From Porpolomopsis calyptriformis (Eukaryota > Basidiomycota > Agaricomycetes > Agaricales > Hygrophoraceae): 64,000 bases of DNA. The stretch's first letter is position 1. Each line of letters begins with the position of its first letter. The notes below the pieces were generated by a model. That model searched no databases. It worked only from the letters and a program-made list of their open reading frames with translations, and was not told where the DNA came from. The stretch covers positions 744,001-808,000 of the forward strand of contig OX621176.1 of NCBI GenBank assembly GCA_951640195.1, given 5' to 3'. The translations under genes were made by a program, and so were the position numbers. Positions 21,727 to 32,279 of the stretch are shown piece after piece.

Positions 21727-23847
21727 GTAGTCTTGTGAAAAAGTCTGGTTTTGAAAGTTTGATGATCGAATTGATCCAGTGGTCTTCTGCGATTAAAATC
21801 TCATTTTCCACCTCACCTTTACCTTCATCAAAATAGTCTGGACATCTGGACAATCCATTAGCTTTGTTCTTTCTCTCTGGGATGTACTCAATTTTGTACT
21901 TATATCTTGATAAAATCTCTAACCAATGAGTGTGTTGTCCAAACAATATATGAGCAATACTGAAATACTTAAGGGCAAGACTGTCGGTATGAATCAGAAG
22001 GTTATATCTTGAACCTTCCAAGAGATGTTGCCATGCTTTAAGACAATCCATTATAGCTAAAAGCTCAGCATCATGAGTAGGATATTTCTTTTTAGCAGGG
22101 GTTAATGATCTTGAGTGAAAGCCTATGGGTTTCCAATTATTTCTGTGTAGCTGAGACAGTATACCTCCTAAGGCAAATCCAGAGGCATTAGTCTCCAAGA
22201 AGTATGGCAGGTCTTAGTCCGGCACTTCAAGGACAGGGGCATTTATAAGGGAGTACTTTAAATAATCAAAGGCGTGTTGTTATTTGGGGGTCTATTCCCA
22301 TATGGTATCTTTGCGGAGTAACTGGTTAAGTGGTTGGGCAATCTTTGAAAAGTCCTTGATGTATTTTCTCCAGAAGTTCATACTTCCAAGGAAGGACTGG
22401 AGTTGTTTAACAGTTTGAGGTTCAGGCCATTTGACTATGGCTTTAACCTTCTTGGGATTAGTTCTGATATGACCTTTTGACAAGGTTATTCCCAGATAGA
22501 TTACCCCTTCCTTCTCAAATTGGCACTTGACAGGTTTATAGGAGAGTTTGTGTTTCTTCATGATATCAAGGGTTTTGAACATCCAATAACGCAGTTCTTC
22601 TAGATCGTCTCTGTAGATGAGAACATCGTCAATATAGATAAAAACACAACCTGATTTTAGCACTTCAGCAAATTGCATATCGATCATTCGTTGGAATGTA
22701 GCTGGAGAATTCCTTAGACTAAAGAACATCACTCTTAGAATAAAGAGCCCTTTGACCATGTTGAAAGCAGCTTTCCATTCATCGCCTTCCTTGATTCAAA
22801 CATTGTTGAATCCCTATTGGATGTTACAACTGTGAACAATGCAGCAGATCATAACTTTGGTTGTTGAATGATTTGGTGTAGGAGTGGTAGGGGATAATGG
22901 TTGGGAACTGTAAAGTGGTTTAAATAACGGTAGTCTTCAATTGGTCTGTATCCAGTGTCTTGTCCTTTTGCATTGATTTCTTCAGCTTTCTTTCCTAAGA
23001 AGAAGGGAGCAGCTTGAGGTAAAGATCCCTTGAATATTTGTCTAGTTGCTACATTTTCATCCAAAAACTTCACTAGGAATTCTATCTGTTAAGGGGACAT
23101 CAGATAAGTTATGTCATTTTAGGGTATGAAGTCATCTCTGAGATCAATGATGTAATTAAACTCAGAATGAGGTGGAAGGTAATTGAAGGATTCCTTAGCA
23201 AAGATACTAGCATAGTCTTTCCAATAGACCTCCAGTACAAACTTTTACATATCTTCCTCCACTATGCTGGCTCAAGCTTCATCCGATTTTGAAATACTTG
23301 TAATTACTAGCAAGACCAATTCTACCACAGAGGGCTCTGCTTCACTGCTACAATACTGATGAGAAGTCTCTTTGCCTCTGAGAGCTAGTGTTGACTTCTC
23401 CCAATCAATACTAGGGTTTTGAGCTCTGAGCCATGGGTAGCTGAGGATAATATCAATTTTGGATCTGAGGTTGGTCACTTCTAAATGGATCCTTTCAATG
23501 TGTCCACCTGGAGCTTCTATCTAGACATCAGTGTCAAAAACGATTAGGCCTCCTTGGTTCTCTGACCCATTGGCATTCCATACAGGGATTGGGGTTTCCA
23601 AATCCTGAAGAGTAAATTTGTGACAAGTTGCGAAGGTCTCATCCATAAAGTTTCCAGAAGCTCCGCTATCAATAAGACACATGGTGGGGATACATTGGCC
23701 AGTGTCTGAAGCTTTGATCCAAACATCCATTGTAAGTCCTGAATCACCCTTTTCAATAGTACCAAGAATTCGAAATAGATTGCATGGGGTAATGGTATAT
23801 TGAGTGGTATGGTCTGTAATGTTGGGTAAATCATCTGAACCTTTCAA
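21727..23847 (-). pseudogene. Protease, RT and RNase H of B1
   Basis: Sense order: protease (23847-23521, catalytic LIDSGASGN), a linker, RT (23073-22292, catalytic IYIDDVL intact; HIRTNPKK connection block), RNase H (22198-21732, METNASGFALG and LLAIMDCLKAW). The RNase H reading stops at the D1 insertion. Several stops and short frameshifts separate the open pieces (for example between 22759 and 22849). The family relation to E1 is clear in RT (LSKGHI, FLGSMNFW) but the sequences are distinct. Confidence 0.8.
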
Positions 23848-23899
23848 AAACCCTGGGACTTCAAGTCCATTGCCAGCCTCTTCTTTTGATCATCCGATC

Positions 23900-25049
23900 A
23901 ATTGCGTATACCACATTTTGCTATATCCAACGGAGTCTCACTCATTGCTAGTGTAGTGGGTGAGCTGATGTTCTCCATGTTGGGCTTAGCAGTAATGACA
24001 CGTATGTCTCAGCCTCATCCTCATCCTCATCCTCTGTAACCTCCTCTACCTCGATAGTATCCTCCTCGATGTGAGGAAGAGGTATCAAGTAAATTCTTCG
24101 CATCACTGGCGACATGGTTTGGGCAGGCATCTGTGAAGTGCCCAGGTTGGCCGGAGGAGTAGCAGTTTCCATATGGGATTGTAAGGGCAGAAGAGGAAGA
24201 CTCTTCTCTCTTAACTGTGGGGGCTGCTAATATTTGACAGGTCATTGTTGCAGCCATGGACGATCCTCAGGTAGGAAAGGGGTTGGAGTATTGGGGTTGG
24301 GACATAGAGGACTGTTTCTGTGAGGCAAGAATGTCCTTTTGATGTTGGTAGCATGTTGTTGCATCCTTCCATTCTTAGAGGGTAGTAGGGATGGCGGGGA
24401 GTTAGTAAATAAATTCAATGAACTCGCTGTCAAGTCCAGCTTGGTAAAGATTGATGAGGGTAGTATTGTTAAAACCAGTATCAACCTGTAAAGTGCTGAA
24501 GCGCAGGTTATAGTCTTCAATCTTCTTTCTTCCCTGGCGGAGATTCTTGATATTGTTACGAGCGTGAGACTGTCTGTCGATTCCTTCAAATGTAGATCAG
24601 AATCGAGCTACAAATGCGGCCCAGGTAGTAGTTAGGCCAGTCCAGTTGACAGCTCTCATGTTGTTAGTCTCCTTTTCGGACTAGGTTTGGGCTATAGTTT
24701 CCTTCATAAAAGAAAGGGTGAAGGGAATCTTGTGTTTATCGCAGTATGGTTTTCCCATAAAGTACAATTCACAGCTGTTGATAAATTTGTTGATGTCCTA
24801 CTGTCAACTAGTAAACTCATCTGGTTTGGCTATCTTTATCTCAATGGTGGGAGTGGTAGGAGGTTGCAGTTGAGGTTGCAGTGGGGGCTGGGGCTGAGCT
24901 TGGGCAGGAAGTTGTTGATTGAGATTGTGAATCTCTATTGCCTGTTGCATGTTTTAAGCCTGAAGAGCAGCCACCTCTCTCTGCAAATCATTCATGACTA
25001 CAAGAATCTCATTGAGATTGGGAACAGGGGGATTAGCGTGAGAACCCAT
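23900..25049 (-). pseudogene. Gag of B1
   Basis: Starts at ATG 25049 (MGSHANPP). A Gln/Pro-rich stretch (QPQPPLQPQLQPP) is followed by the gag core and by a zinc knuckle that has lost its second Cys (CYSSGQPGHFTDAC near 24140), then a Gly/Arg-rich tail. The copy in B2 keeps CYTC at that site. Several in-frame stops. Confidence 0.7.
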
Positions 25050-25406
25050 TGGATCTGGTAATGGTGAAGGTGAAGGTGTGGTTAAAGGTGAAGAAGGTCA
25101 AGTAGGTTGTTGGAATAGGAAGGGTTGATACCTGATAGAAGGGGGAGTAATGGGACGTTATGACTGGGTGGTGGTGAGTAAATGAGTTGTTTCACTTCAA
25201 GTTCTTCCTAAGGCTTGTGAGGTACCTGGTAGAGGGGAAGCTTGACTAGCTTCTTCGTTCGGGTCTGGGAAGATTCATGTTTGTGAGTAAAGCGATTGAG
25301 AAAGAGGATTTCACTCAGAGGAGTTGTAGAAATCTTCTTCATTGTCCAGTGTGAAAGTAAAGGTGAATTAAGTAAAGAGGAGAGAGTAAGAAGGAAGTCT
25401 GATTCT

Positions 25407-25817
25407 TGTTATAAACTGGTTGCTGTTGAGACAGTTTTACTTCTGAGTGCTCTGTCCAAGATGATGATGATAGTCTCAAGTCCTAGTTATTAGGGTGTCT
25501 AATAAGGAATCAGACTTAAGGTCTGAGTATAACTAACTAGGAGTTTATATACTGACTATGCTACTGCAGATGAGTCAGTGTTACAATGAGGAGTACATGC
25601 GGTAAGTAGAAGATAAGCATGATAAGATGCGGAGCATGTGAAAAGATGAAATATAAGTAGTCAGAAATGAAATGTATCCTACTTTAGGTAAATGAAGAAG
25701 ATAAGGCTATGGGGAATCCCATAGTGTAATCATGGGGAATCCCAAGCAAGATAAGATAAGTCCAACTAAACTACAATGACAAACATAGAGAGAGAATGAA
25801 AAATTAGATCTATGACA
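25407..25817 (-). repeat. 5' LTR of B1 (411 bp) with self-primer
   Basis: Sense strand TGTCATAG...TTATAACA. Primer site after it (plus 25395-25405) pairs over 11 bases with LTR segment 25507-25517 (GAATCAGACTT). A TATATAA box (sense; plus 25544-25551) lies about 34 bp upstream of that segment. GATAAG words occur upstream. Confidence 0.82.
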
Positions 25818-26089
25818 GTTGGCCATCTGAAGGTAACCTGCTATACACCAGGTGGTAGTATGGAAGGGCAAGGCCCACATCAATTAAAGGTGAAAAAGAA
25901 GCTGGAGGCAGCTAATATAGAGAAGGTATCTAAGGAAGAGGACCTGTTTACTTTTCTATACACCTCAGATTTTAAGGCTGTTATATCCAACTCAGATAGA
26001 TCAAGTTGTAATGCAATCCTAACGATCGTGATGTCAGTAGTATTCGTGAAAGAGAGTTAAGTTGCTGCTTGAATAGACTTTTCATAATT
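25818..26089. other. E1 sequence downstream of the chromodomain
   Basis: Lies between the end of the E1 chromodomain frame and the B1 insertion. A plus-strand ORF (25812-26060) crosses the B1/E1 junction, so it is unlikely to be a gene. Nothing else was recognised. Confidence 0.5.
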
Positions 26090-29000
26090 CATTAAGACGT
26101 CTTTTGCGTGCTTGAGGTTCCATCGTGGTTCCCAGGTAGCTGCCTCTATCAGGTAGCCTTTCCATTTGATTAAGTATTGTCAATTTCGTTTTCCTGGGGT
26201 GTGATTCAAAATACGTTCCACTTCATACTCAGGTTCTCCTTCGATCACATCCGGAGGTGGTCGGAGATTGTCGTCTTCTCCGATTGGGGGGTGGAGATCA
26301 AGATTCTCCTCTAGAGCCTTGAGTAGCGAAACGTGAAACACAGGGTGGATCCTCCACGACAGCGGTAGCTTTAGTCGGTAAGCCACAGGTGATCCTTGTT
26401 TTAGAATTATAAAAGGTCCAAGCTGGCGGACATCCAGTTTCTTCGCGGGCTAGCCAGTTTTCAAATTCTTGGCATCAAGCCAGACCCTTTGTCCTTCATA
26501 AAACATGGGTTCCTTTTGACGTTTTCGATCGGCATAGAGCTTCATTGAGTTAGCGGTCTTTTGAAGAGACTCTTCAGCATTCTCTCTAGCTCTAGTAAGC
26601 TACATGTAAAACTCGTTGGCATTGGGATTTGAGGTTTGGGTTGGAACTGATAAGGGGGTGTGAGGATGTCAACCATATTCAAGCCAGAAGGGGGATTAGT
26701 GAGTGGAGGAATGTTCTCGGTTGTTATAAGCAAACTCCGCTGGGGCTAACCAGTCTTTCCAATCGTCTTGCATGAAGTTAGTGTAGAGCTGTACGTACTG
26801 CTCTAACTCTTGATTGGTTTGTTCGGTTTGTCCATCTGTTTGGGGGTGATAGGCAGTAGAAAGCCCAGAAGTGGTTCCTAGGAGTTCGTTCAATGACGTA
26901 GCGAATTTTGATGAGAACTGGGTTCCTCGATCAGTAATGATCTTCTCTGGCCATCCATGGTGCTTCCAGACATGTTCTTGAAATAGCGCAGCAGTTCCTT
27001 TAGCAGACAGGTTTCCAGTTGTTGGGATGAAGTGAGCCTGTTTGGTGAATCTGTCTACCACAACTAGAATGGCATCGAATCCTTTTGAGTTAGGGAGTTC
27101 CACGATAAGATCAGCAGTGATCTGTTGCCACAGTTTAGTAGGAGGGGGTAACGGTTGGAGAAGTCTAGTGGATTTCTGTGGATAAACCTTGGTCTGTTGA
27201 CAAGCAAGGCAGGACTTCACATAATTGGTGATATCTTGTGGGGCACCTTCCCATGTGTAATTACGGAGGAGCAGTTCCTTCGTCTTCTCAATGCCAGGAT
27301 GGCTACCAGTGGGTGTGTCGTGGGTCAATCGAATAATTTCTGTGTGCAAAGATACATCCTTTAGCACAACTATACGATCTCCAGTATCACGCACAATGCC
27401 ATCTATATGGGTGTATCCAGAAGAGGGATCTTCAATTTTGGCCATGATCTCAGGGGGTAGGGGGGAATGGAAGCAAAGCTTGGATAAAAGGTTGGGGGAT
27501 GATAAACTGATGATTGCATAGATGAAAAGCGCATTGACAAAAAGTTCTTTTGGCAGAAGGACCTTGTCCTCCACCTCCTTATAAGACTCTGGGTAATGAT
27601 CTGGACATTTGGAGAGTCCATCAGCCTTATTCTTGATTCTAGGCTGGTAGCTGATTCTGAACCAAAAGCGAGCTAAAAACTCAGACCATCTAGCCTGGCG
27701 TCTAGAGAGTTGATAACTGGTCATAAAGTATTGGAGGGACTGGTTGTCAGTCTTAATCATAATGGGTTGCCATGTCCCTTGTAGGAGGTATCTCCATTCA
27801 TTCAAGGCAGATATGATGGCTAAAAGCTCTTGGTCATGGGTGGGGTAATTTCGTTCAGCTGGGAGAAGGGTCTTGGAGTAGATGCCAATGGGATGCCAAT
27901 CTTCTTCGTCCTTCTCTTTCTGGGTTAAGACTGCACCCAGTGCAACACCAGAGGCATCCGTCTCCAGAAAGTAAGGAAGATTTGGCTTTGGGGTCCTCAA
28001 AACAGGAGCAGAGGTAAGCGCATTCTTAAGGGTATCAAAAGCACATTGTTGCCTAGGGGTCCAAATCCATTCTTGATCCTTTCGTAGGAGCTCATTAAGA
28101 GGACGAGCAATCAGGGAGTAATCCTTGATAAACCTTTGCCAAAAGTTGGCAGTGCCAAGGAAGGATTGAAGGTCTCGTTTCTTCTGGGGGATAGGCCAGG
28201 TTCTGATTGCCTCAACCTTCTTGGGGTTAATAGCAATGTGGCCTTTAGAGATCATCATCCCCAGATAAATCACTTCCTTTTTCTTAAACTGGCACTTGAC
28301 AGGTTTGCAGGACAGTTGGTTCTTCTCTATGATCTCTAGAGTTCGTTCCGTCCAATAGATGAGTTTAGTAAGGTCCTTTCCCATAATCAAGATATCATCA
28401 ATATAGATGTGGACCTGTTTGGAATCGATAACCTCTTTGAAGAGAACATCAATCATTCGTTGAAAGGAGGCAGGTGAGTTTCGCATTCCAAAGAATATGA
28501 TAGTGGGCTCAAACAGCCCTTGTTGAGTGTTGAAGGCTCCTTTCCATTCGTCTCCTTCTTTGATACGAATATTGTTAAAGCCCCATCAGATATCCATGAC
28601 TGTGAACAGTTCCGCTTCTGATAACTTGGTCTGTTGAATGATCTCAGAGATGAGAGGTAAGGGATAAGTGTCTGGGACTGTGTGAGCATTCAGATAGCGA
28701 TAGTCTTGGATTGGATGCAGTCCAGCATCTTGTCCTTAGGCATTAACTTCTTCACCTTTGGCAGCAAAGAAGAACGAGGCAGCCTGTTTGGAGTTCGATC
28801 ATCGTATTCATCCACTTGCAAGTTGTTCCTCCAGGAATTCATTCAGCTTTCCCTGTTCGTACTCAGTGAGTTTGTACACCTTTCCAATCTTGGGTCTAAA
28901 GGTAGGTTCGAGATCGATCACATAGTCAAATTCTGGTTGTCGTGGGGGAAGTTCATCGAAGGTGGTCTTCATAAACACCTTCCAGTGCCTCCAGTATTTC

Positions 29001-29580
29001 TTCGGCACATACTTCTTCATATCTTCCTCCACAGTAGTGGGTCTTGCATAGTCTCCCAGTGAGACCAGTCTGATAATCTTGGCATAGGAGTTGCCATTCA
29101 ATGTAGAGCCTACTTGTGACACTATCACTCCAGCCTGAGAAGTCTTGGTTGGGGTCACAGTCTGACGTGAAGTCAGTGTTCCAGCCTTCCAGTCAACCAG
29201 GGGATCATTACGTTTGAGCCACGGGTAGCTGAGGATAACCTGTATCATATCTCCTAAATTTGTCACTTCCAAATGGGTTCGTTCCCTAGGAAAATCCGGC
29301 GTCTCCAACCACAGGTCTACAGCATATTCAATGGGACCTCCTCAGTTGTCTGTCCTATCTGCGTTCCACACGGGGATTGGTCCTTCCAATCAATAAAAAG
29401 GGATATCGCATTCCTGCATGAAGTTCCAGTTTATAAAGCATCCAGAGGTGCCAGAGTCTATCAATGCACTGGCGGCAATTCGTCTACCAGTGTCTGTGGT
29501 TTCCAACCAAAGGGGTATGGTTAAAGCTTCTTCACTCGAATCAAGTGCACCAAGAATTTAGGAAATAGATTGCATAGGGG
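26090..29580 (-). pseudogene. Protease-RT-RNase H-integrase-chromodomain of E1
   Basis: Protease LIDSGTSG near 29450. RT with IYIDDILIMG intact near 28395 in a 596-codon open piece (28486-26696) that also holds RNase H (LETDASGVALGAVL; RNYPTHDQELLAI) and integrase (CLACQQTK zinc finger; TADLI, TDRGTQF and NQELEQY catalytic sites). The chromodomain sits at 26090-26260 (YLIKWKGY...ATWEP). Stops: a TGA after MDI where the family motif needs Arg (CGA), others at 26696-26700 and in the chromodomain linker. The lesions look like few point changes plus one or two shifts near 26540-26700. Confidence 0.88.
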
Positions 29581-29599
29581 TAGTGGTACATTGAAAAGG

Positions 29600-30950
29600 A
29601 GTCCGCAACGCACGAGCTATTGTCCGGACTGTTCAAAAACCCTGTTTCTCCAAAGCTCTCTTCAGCTCTTCTTTCCTCTTAGGCTCCCAGTTGACGATAC
29701 CACACTTCTCGAAATCTTGACGAGAATCTTCATTAGAGTTGACCTCCTCAATCGAGGCTGAGGTCTCTAGAACTCGAACGTTTCTCCCTCGACCAGGTTT
29801 CTTTCCTCCATGACCTCTAGCTGCTGGGGTGAAGGAGCGGCTTCTAGAACCAGAAGTACTCGTCCTAGGAGCATTGGGACAAGAACTAGCAAAGTGGCCA
29901 AATCATCCACAGTTGAAACATGCTCCTTTGGGAATTCCTCCTAGTGAAGCAGGCTTCTCTTCTTGTTTGATCCTGGGGGCAGCAGGGTTGGAATAGGTGG
30001 AGGAACCAGCAGGTGGTCCTTGTCGATAGGGGGTGTTGGTGATGCGAGTGTTGCGAGTCTGGGGCTTAGAGGATGTTCTAGCCAGAAATTCTCGATGTTG
30101 TCTGTCAAGTTCAGCAGCACAAGACTGCCATTCAAAGAGGGTGGTGGGTTGACAATCTGAAAGGTAGATCTGTCGCAAAAGGGAGGGGTTGAGTCCGTCT
30201 TTATATAAAGTCACCGAAGCTTCTTGTCTGTATCCAGTATCATGGGCCCATCGATTGAAATTGATGTTATACTCCTCTGCGCTCTTGTTGAACTGCTTGA
30301 CGTCCTTGATCTTCAGTTGAGCAGTTGACTTGGGGTCCAAGTCTCCAAAGTCTCGGGTGAGGGCTTGTTCAAAGACAGCCCAATCGGCACCAACCCAGTT
30401 CAACGTTGTGTAAGCGTCTACTTGATGCTCAGCCCATGGTTCTGCATTTCCTCCGATCATAAACGACAAGGCATAGATAATCTTGTCGGTCTCTGAGATT
30501 CCTGGTCGTCCCAAATGATTCAGCTTCACTTGACACAGGAAGTTGCGAAGCTTGGTGGGATCACCAGAGAATTCATCAGAAGGGTTCATCTTGATCTTGG
30601 CAGGGGCAGGGGCAGGGACAGGGGCAGGGGTAGGGACAGGTTGGGGGAATACTGGGGGTGCTTGGAAAGGTTAGGGAAATGGCCCAAGAAGGGCAGGGGG
30701 TTGGGGGCCTATGAGGTTGGCCATCAATACTTGAAGTTGTTATTCAATTCTATGACTCACTTGCGCTTGGTCTTGTTGGACCTGCAACAATTGCTGATAA
30801 TCCTGCTTCATGATCTTGAAGGCTACATGTGGATCTTCTTCTTCATCCTCATCATTGTCCTCAGCTTGACCTTTCCCTTTTGAGTGAGAGGGACCCACTT
30901 GTTCTTGTTCTTCTTGTTCTTCTTCTTCTTAGGCAGGGTCAACCGTCTCG
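29600..30950 (-). pseudogene. Gag of E1
   Basis: The best open piece is 30589-29903 (228 codons: MNPSDEFSGDPTKLRNFLCQVK...). Upstream the same frame holds a Pro/Ala repeat built from a CTGCCC-like microsatellite (30600-30640) and a Glu-rich stretch near 30900. The zinc knuckle near 29900 reads CFNCG-stop-FGHFASSC: a TGA replaces one residue and the Cys/His spacing is otherwise canonical, so CGA to TGA is the simplest cause. The start codon is not clear. Confidence 0.75.
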
Positions 30951-31225
30951 TCGGGGATGGGAGCTGGGGCAGGAGGGAGAGAGCCTTCCTAGGAGGGAGG
31001 GGCAGCAGGGTGGGGGATAGTAGATGATGAATGAGTCAAAACTATTGGTGGAACAGTGGCAGTTAGATATTAGGGGGCTTGACGGGAATACAAGGGGAGA
31101 GAGCAAGCCTAATCAATGTTGATGTCTGGGTGGTGAAATTGATCTGGTGGGTGAAGACCTTCAGTGCTGGCCAGACAGAGTAGGGGTTGTATAGCGTGGA
31201 GTGAGCAAGAAGGAAGTCTGTTTCT

Positions 31226-31585
31226 TGTTAGACGGCAGTCTAGGGTTGATCGCAAGGTTTTACTTCAGGCTCTGGGTGTAGGGTTTTAAAGGATTGGAAG
31301 ACTACTGATTGGGGTGTTAACGAAAGAAACAGACTTATCCTAAGTCTATCTACTGCTAGCTTTATATACTAGCTAAGTATGAGTCATACTGACTACGTGT
31401 GAGTCGTAACAACTATGGATAAGTCATGTAGATAAGGAAAGTGATGGTAGACTAAATATAGATATGGCTTGGTCACCTTCTATTACTAAGCGGAGCTTGG
31501 GTGGCTAAGCAGCTATTGATGTAAACTGTCTGATGTAAATGGGAATAGACGAGCAAAGGAAAAAGAAAAAATATATCTCTGACAC
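31226..31585 (-). repeat. 5' LTR of E1 (360 bp) with self-primer
   Basis: Sense TGTCAGAG...TAACA; the same length as the E2 LTR. The primer site (plus 31214-31225) is a 12-base perfect reverse complement of LTR segment 31325-31336 (AGAAACAGACTT). Confidence 0.88.
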
Positions 31586-31728
31586 ACACCTAACAACCTA
31601 TTGACCAATTTAGAACCTACTAAAGATGAACTCAGCTAGCCTCAACTACCCAACAACCTATCTCAACCTGAACTCCTATATGGACAAGGAATGCAATCCC
31701 ACCTATCTCCAGGAGTATACTGTGATAT
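31586..31728. other. 143-bp spacer between the two inverted family E copies
   Basis: Single-copy within the window. CACAC (31586-31590) follows E1 and GATAT (31724-31728) precedes E2; these differ, so two separate insertions or a rearrangement are both possible. A 60-codon ORF (31626-31808) crosses into the E2 LTR and has no recognisable content. This may be one of the few bases of non-transposon DNA in the window. Confidence 0.5.
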
Positions 31729-32088
31729 TGTCAGAGATATATTTTTTCTTTTTCCTTTGCTTATCTATTCCTGTTTACATCAGACAGTTTACATCAATAA
31801 CCACTTAGCCACCCAAGCTCTGCTTAGTAATAGAAGGTGACCAAGCCATATCTATATTTAGTCTACCATTACTCTCCTTATCTACATGACTCATCTATAG
31901 TTGTTATAACTCACACATAGTTAGTATGACTCATACTTGGTTAGTATATAAAGCTAGCAGTAGATAGACTTAGGATAAGTCTGTTTCTTTCGTTAACACC
32001 CCCAATTAGTAGTCTGGTAGGCCTTTAAAACCCTACACCTAGAGCCTGAAGTAAAACCTTGCAATTAATCCTAGACTGCCATCTAACA
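31729..32088 (+). repeat. 5' LTR of E2 (360 bp) with TATA box and self-primer
   Basis: TGTCAGAG...ATCTAACA. TATATAA at 31945-31951 stands 32 bp upstream of AAGTCTGTTTCT (31977-31988), which is the perfect reverse complement of the 12 bases after the LTR (32089-32100). The pairing is kept although the coding part is heavily decayed. Confidence 0.88.
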
Positions 32089-32279
32089 AGAAACAGACTT
32101 CCTTCTTGCTCACTCCACATTATATAACCTCTGCTCTGTCTGGCTAGTGCTAAAGGTCTTTACCCACTAGATCACTTTCACCCCCCAGACATCAATATTG
32201 ATTAGGCTTACTCTCTTCCCTTGTATTCCCATTAAGCCCCCTAATATCTAACTGCCACTGTTCCACCAATAGTTTTGAC

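Larger units (their letters stand above)
12562..25817 (-). mobile_element. Gypsy family B element B1, split by D1
   Basis: B1 sequence occupies 12562-14433 and 21727-25817; the 7.3 kb between is D1. In sense order: 5' LTR (25407-25817), gag, protease, RT, RNase H (to 21727), then after D1 the integrase (14433 down to about 13538), a foreign block (12808-13537) and the integrase C-terminal end (to 12562), where A2 cuts it. The 3' LTR is absent from the window. B1 lies in the 3' region of E1, with the likely target duplication GTTGG at 25818-25822. Confidence 0.85.
25818..31585 (-). mobile_element. Gypsy family E element E1 (3' end off the window)
   Basis: Minus strand: 5' LTR (31226-31585), gag (about 30950-29600), protease-RT-RNase H-integrase-chromodomain (29580-26090), then about 270 bp of non-coding 3' sequence until B1 interrupts it at 25818. 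It pairs with E2 as an inverted repeat around a 143-bp spacer. E1 is the better preserved arm. Confidence 0.88.

Noticed and set aside
25812..26060. 82-codon plus-strand ORF
   Set aside because: It crosses the B1/E1 insertion junction, so it cannot be an old gene.
31626..31808. ORF in the spacer between E1 and E2
   Set aside because: It runs into the E2 LTR and has no recognisable content.
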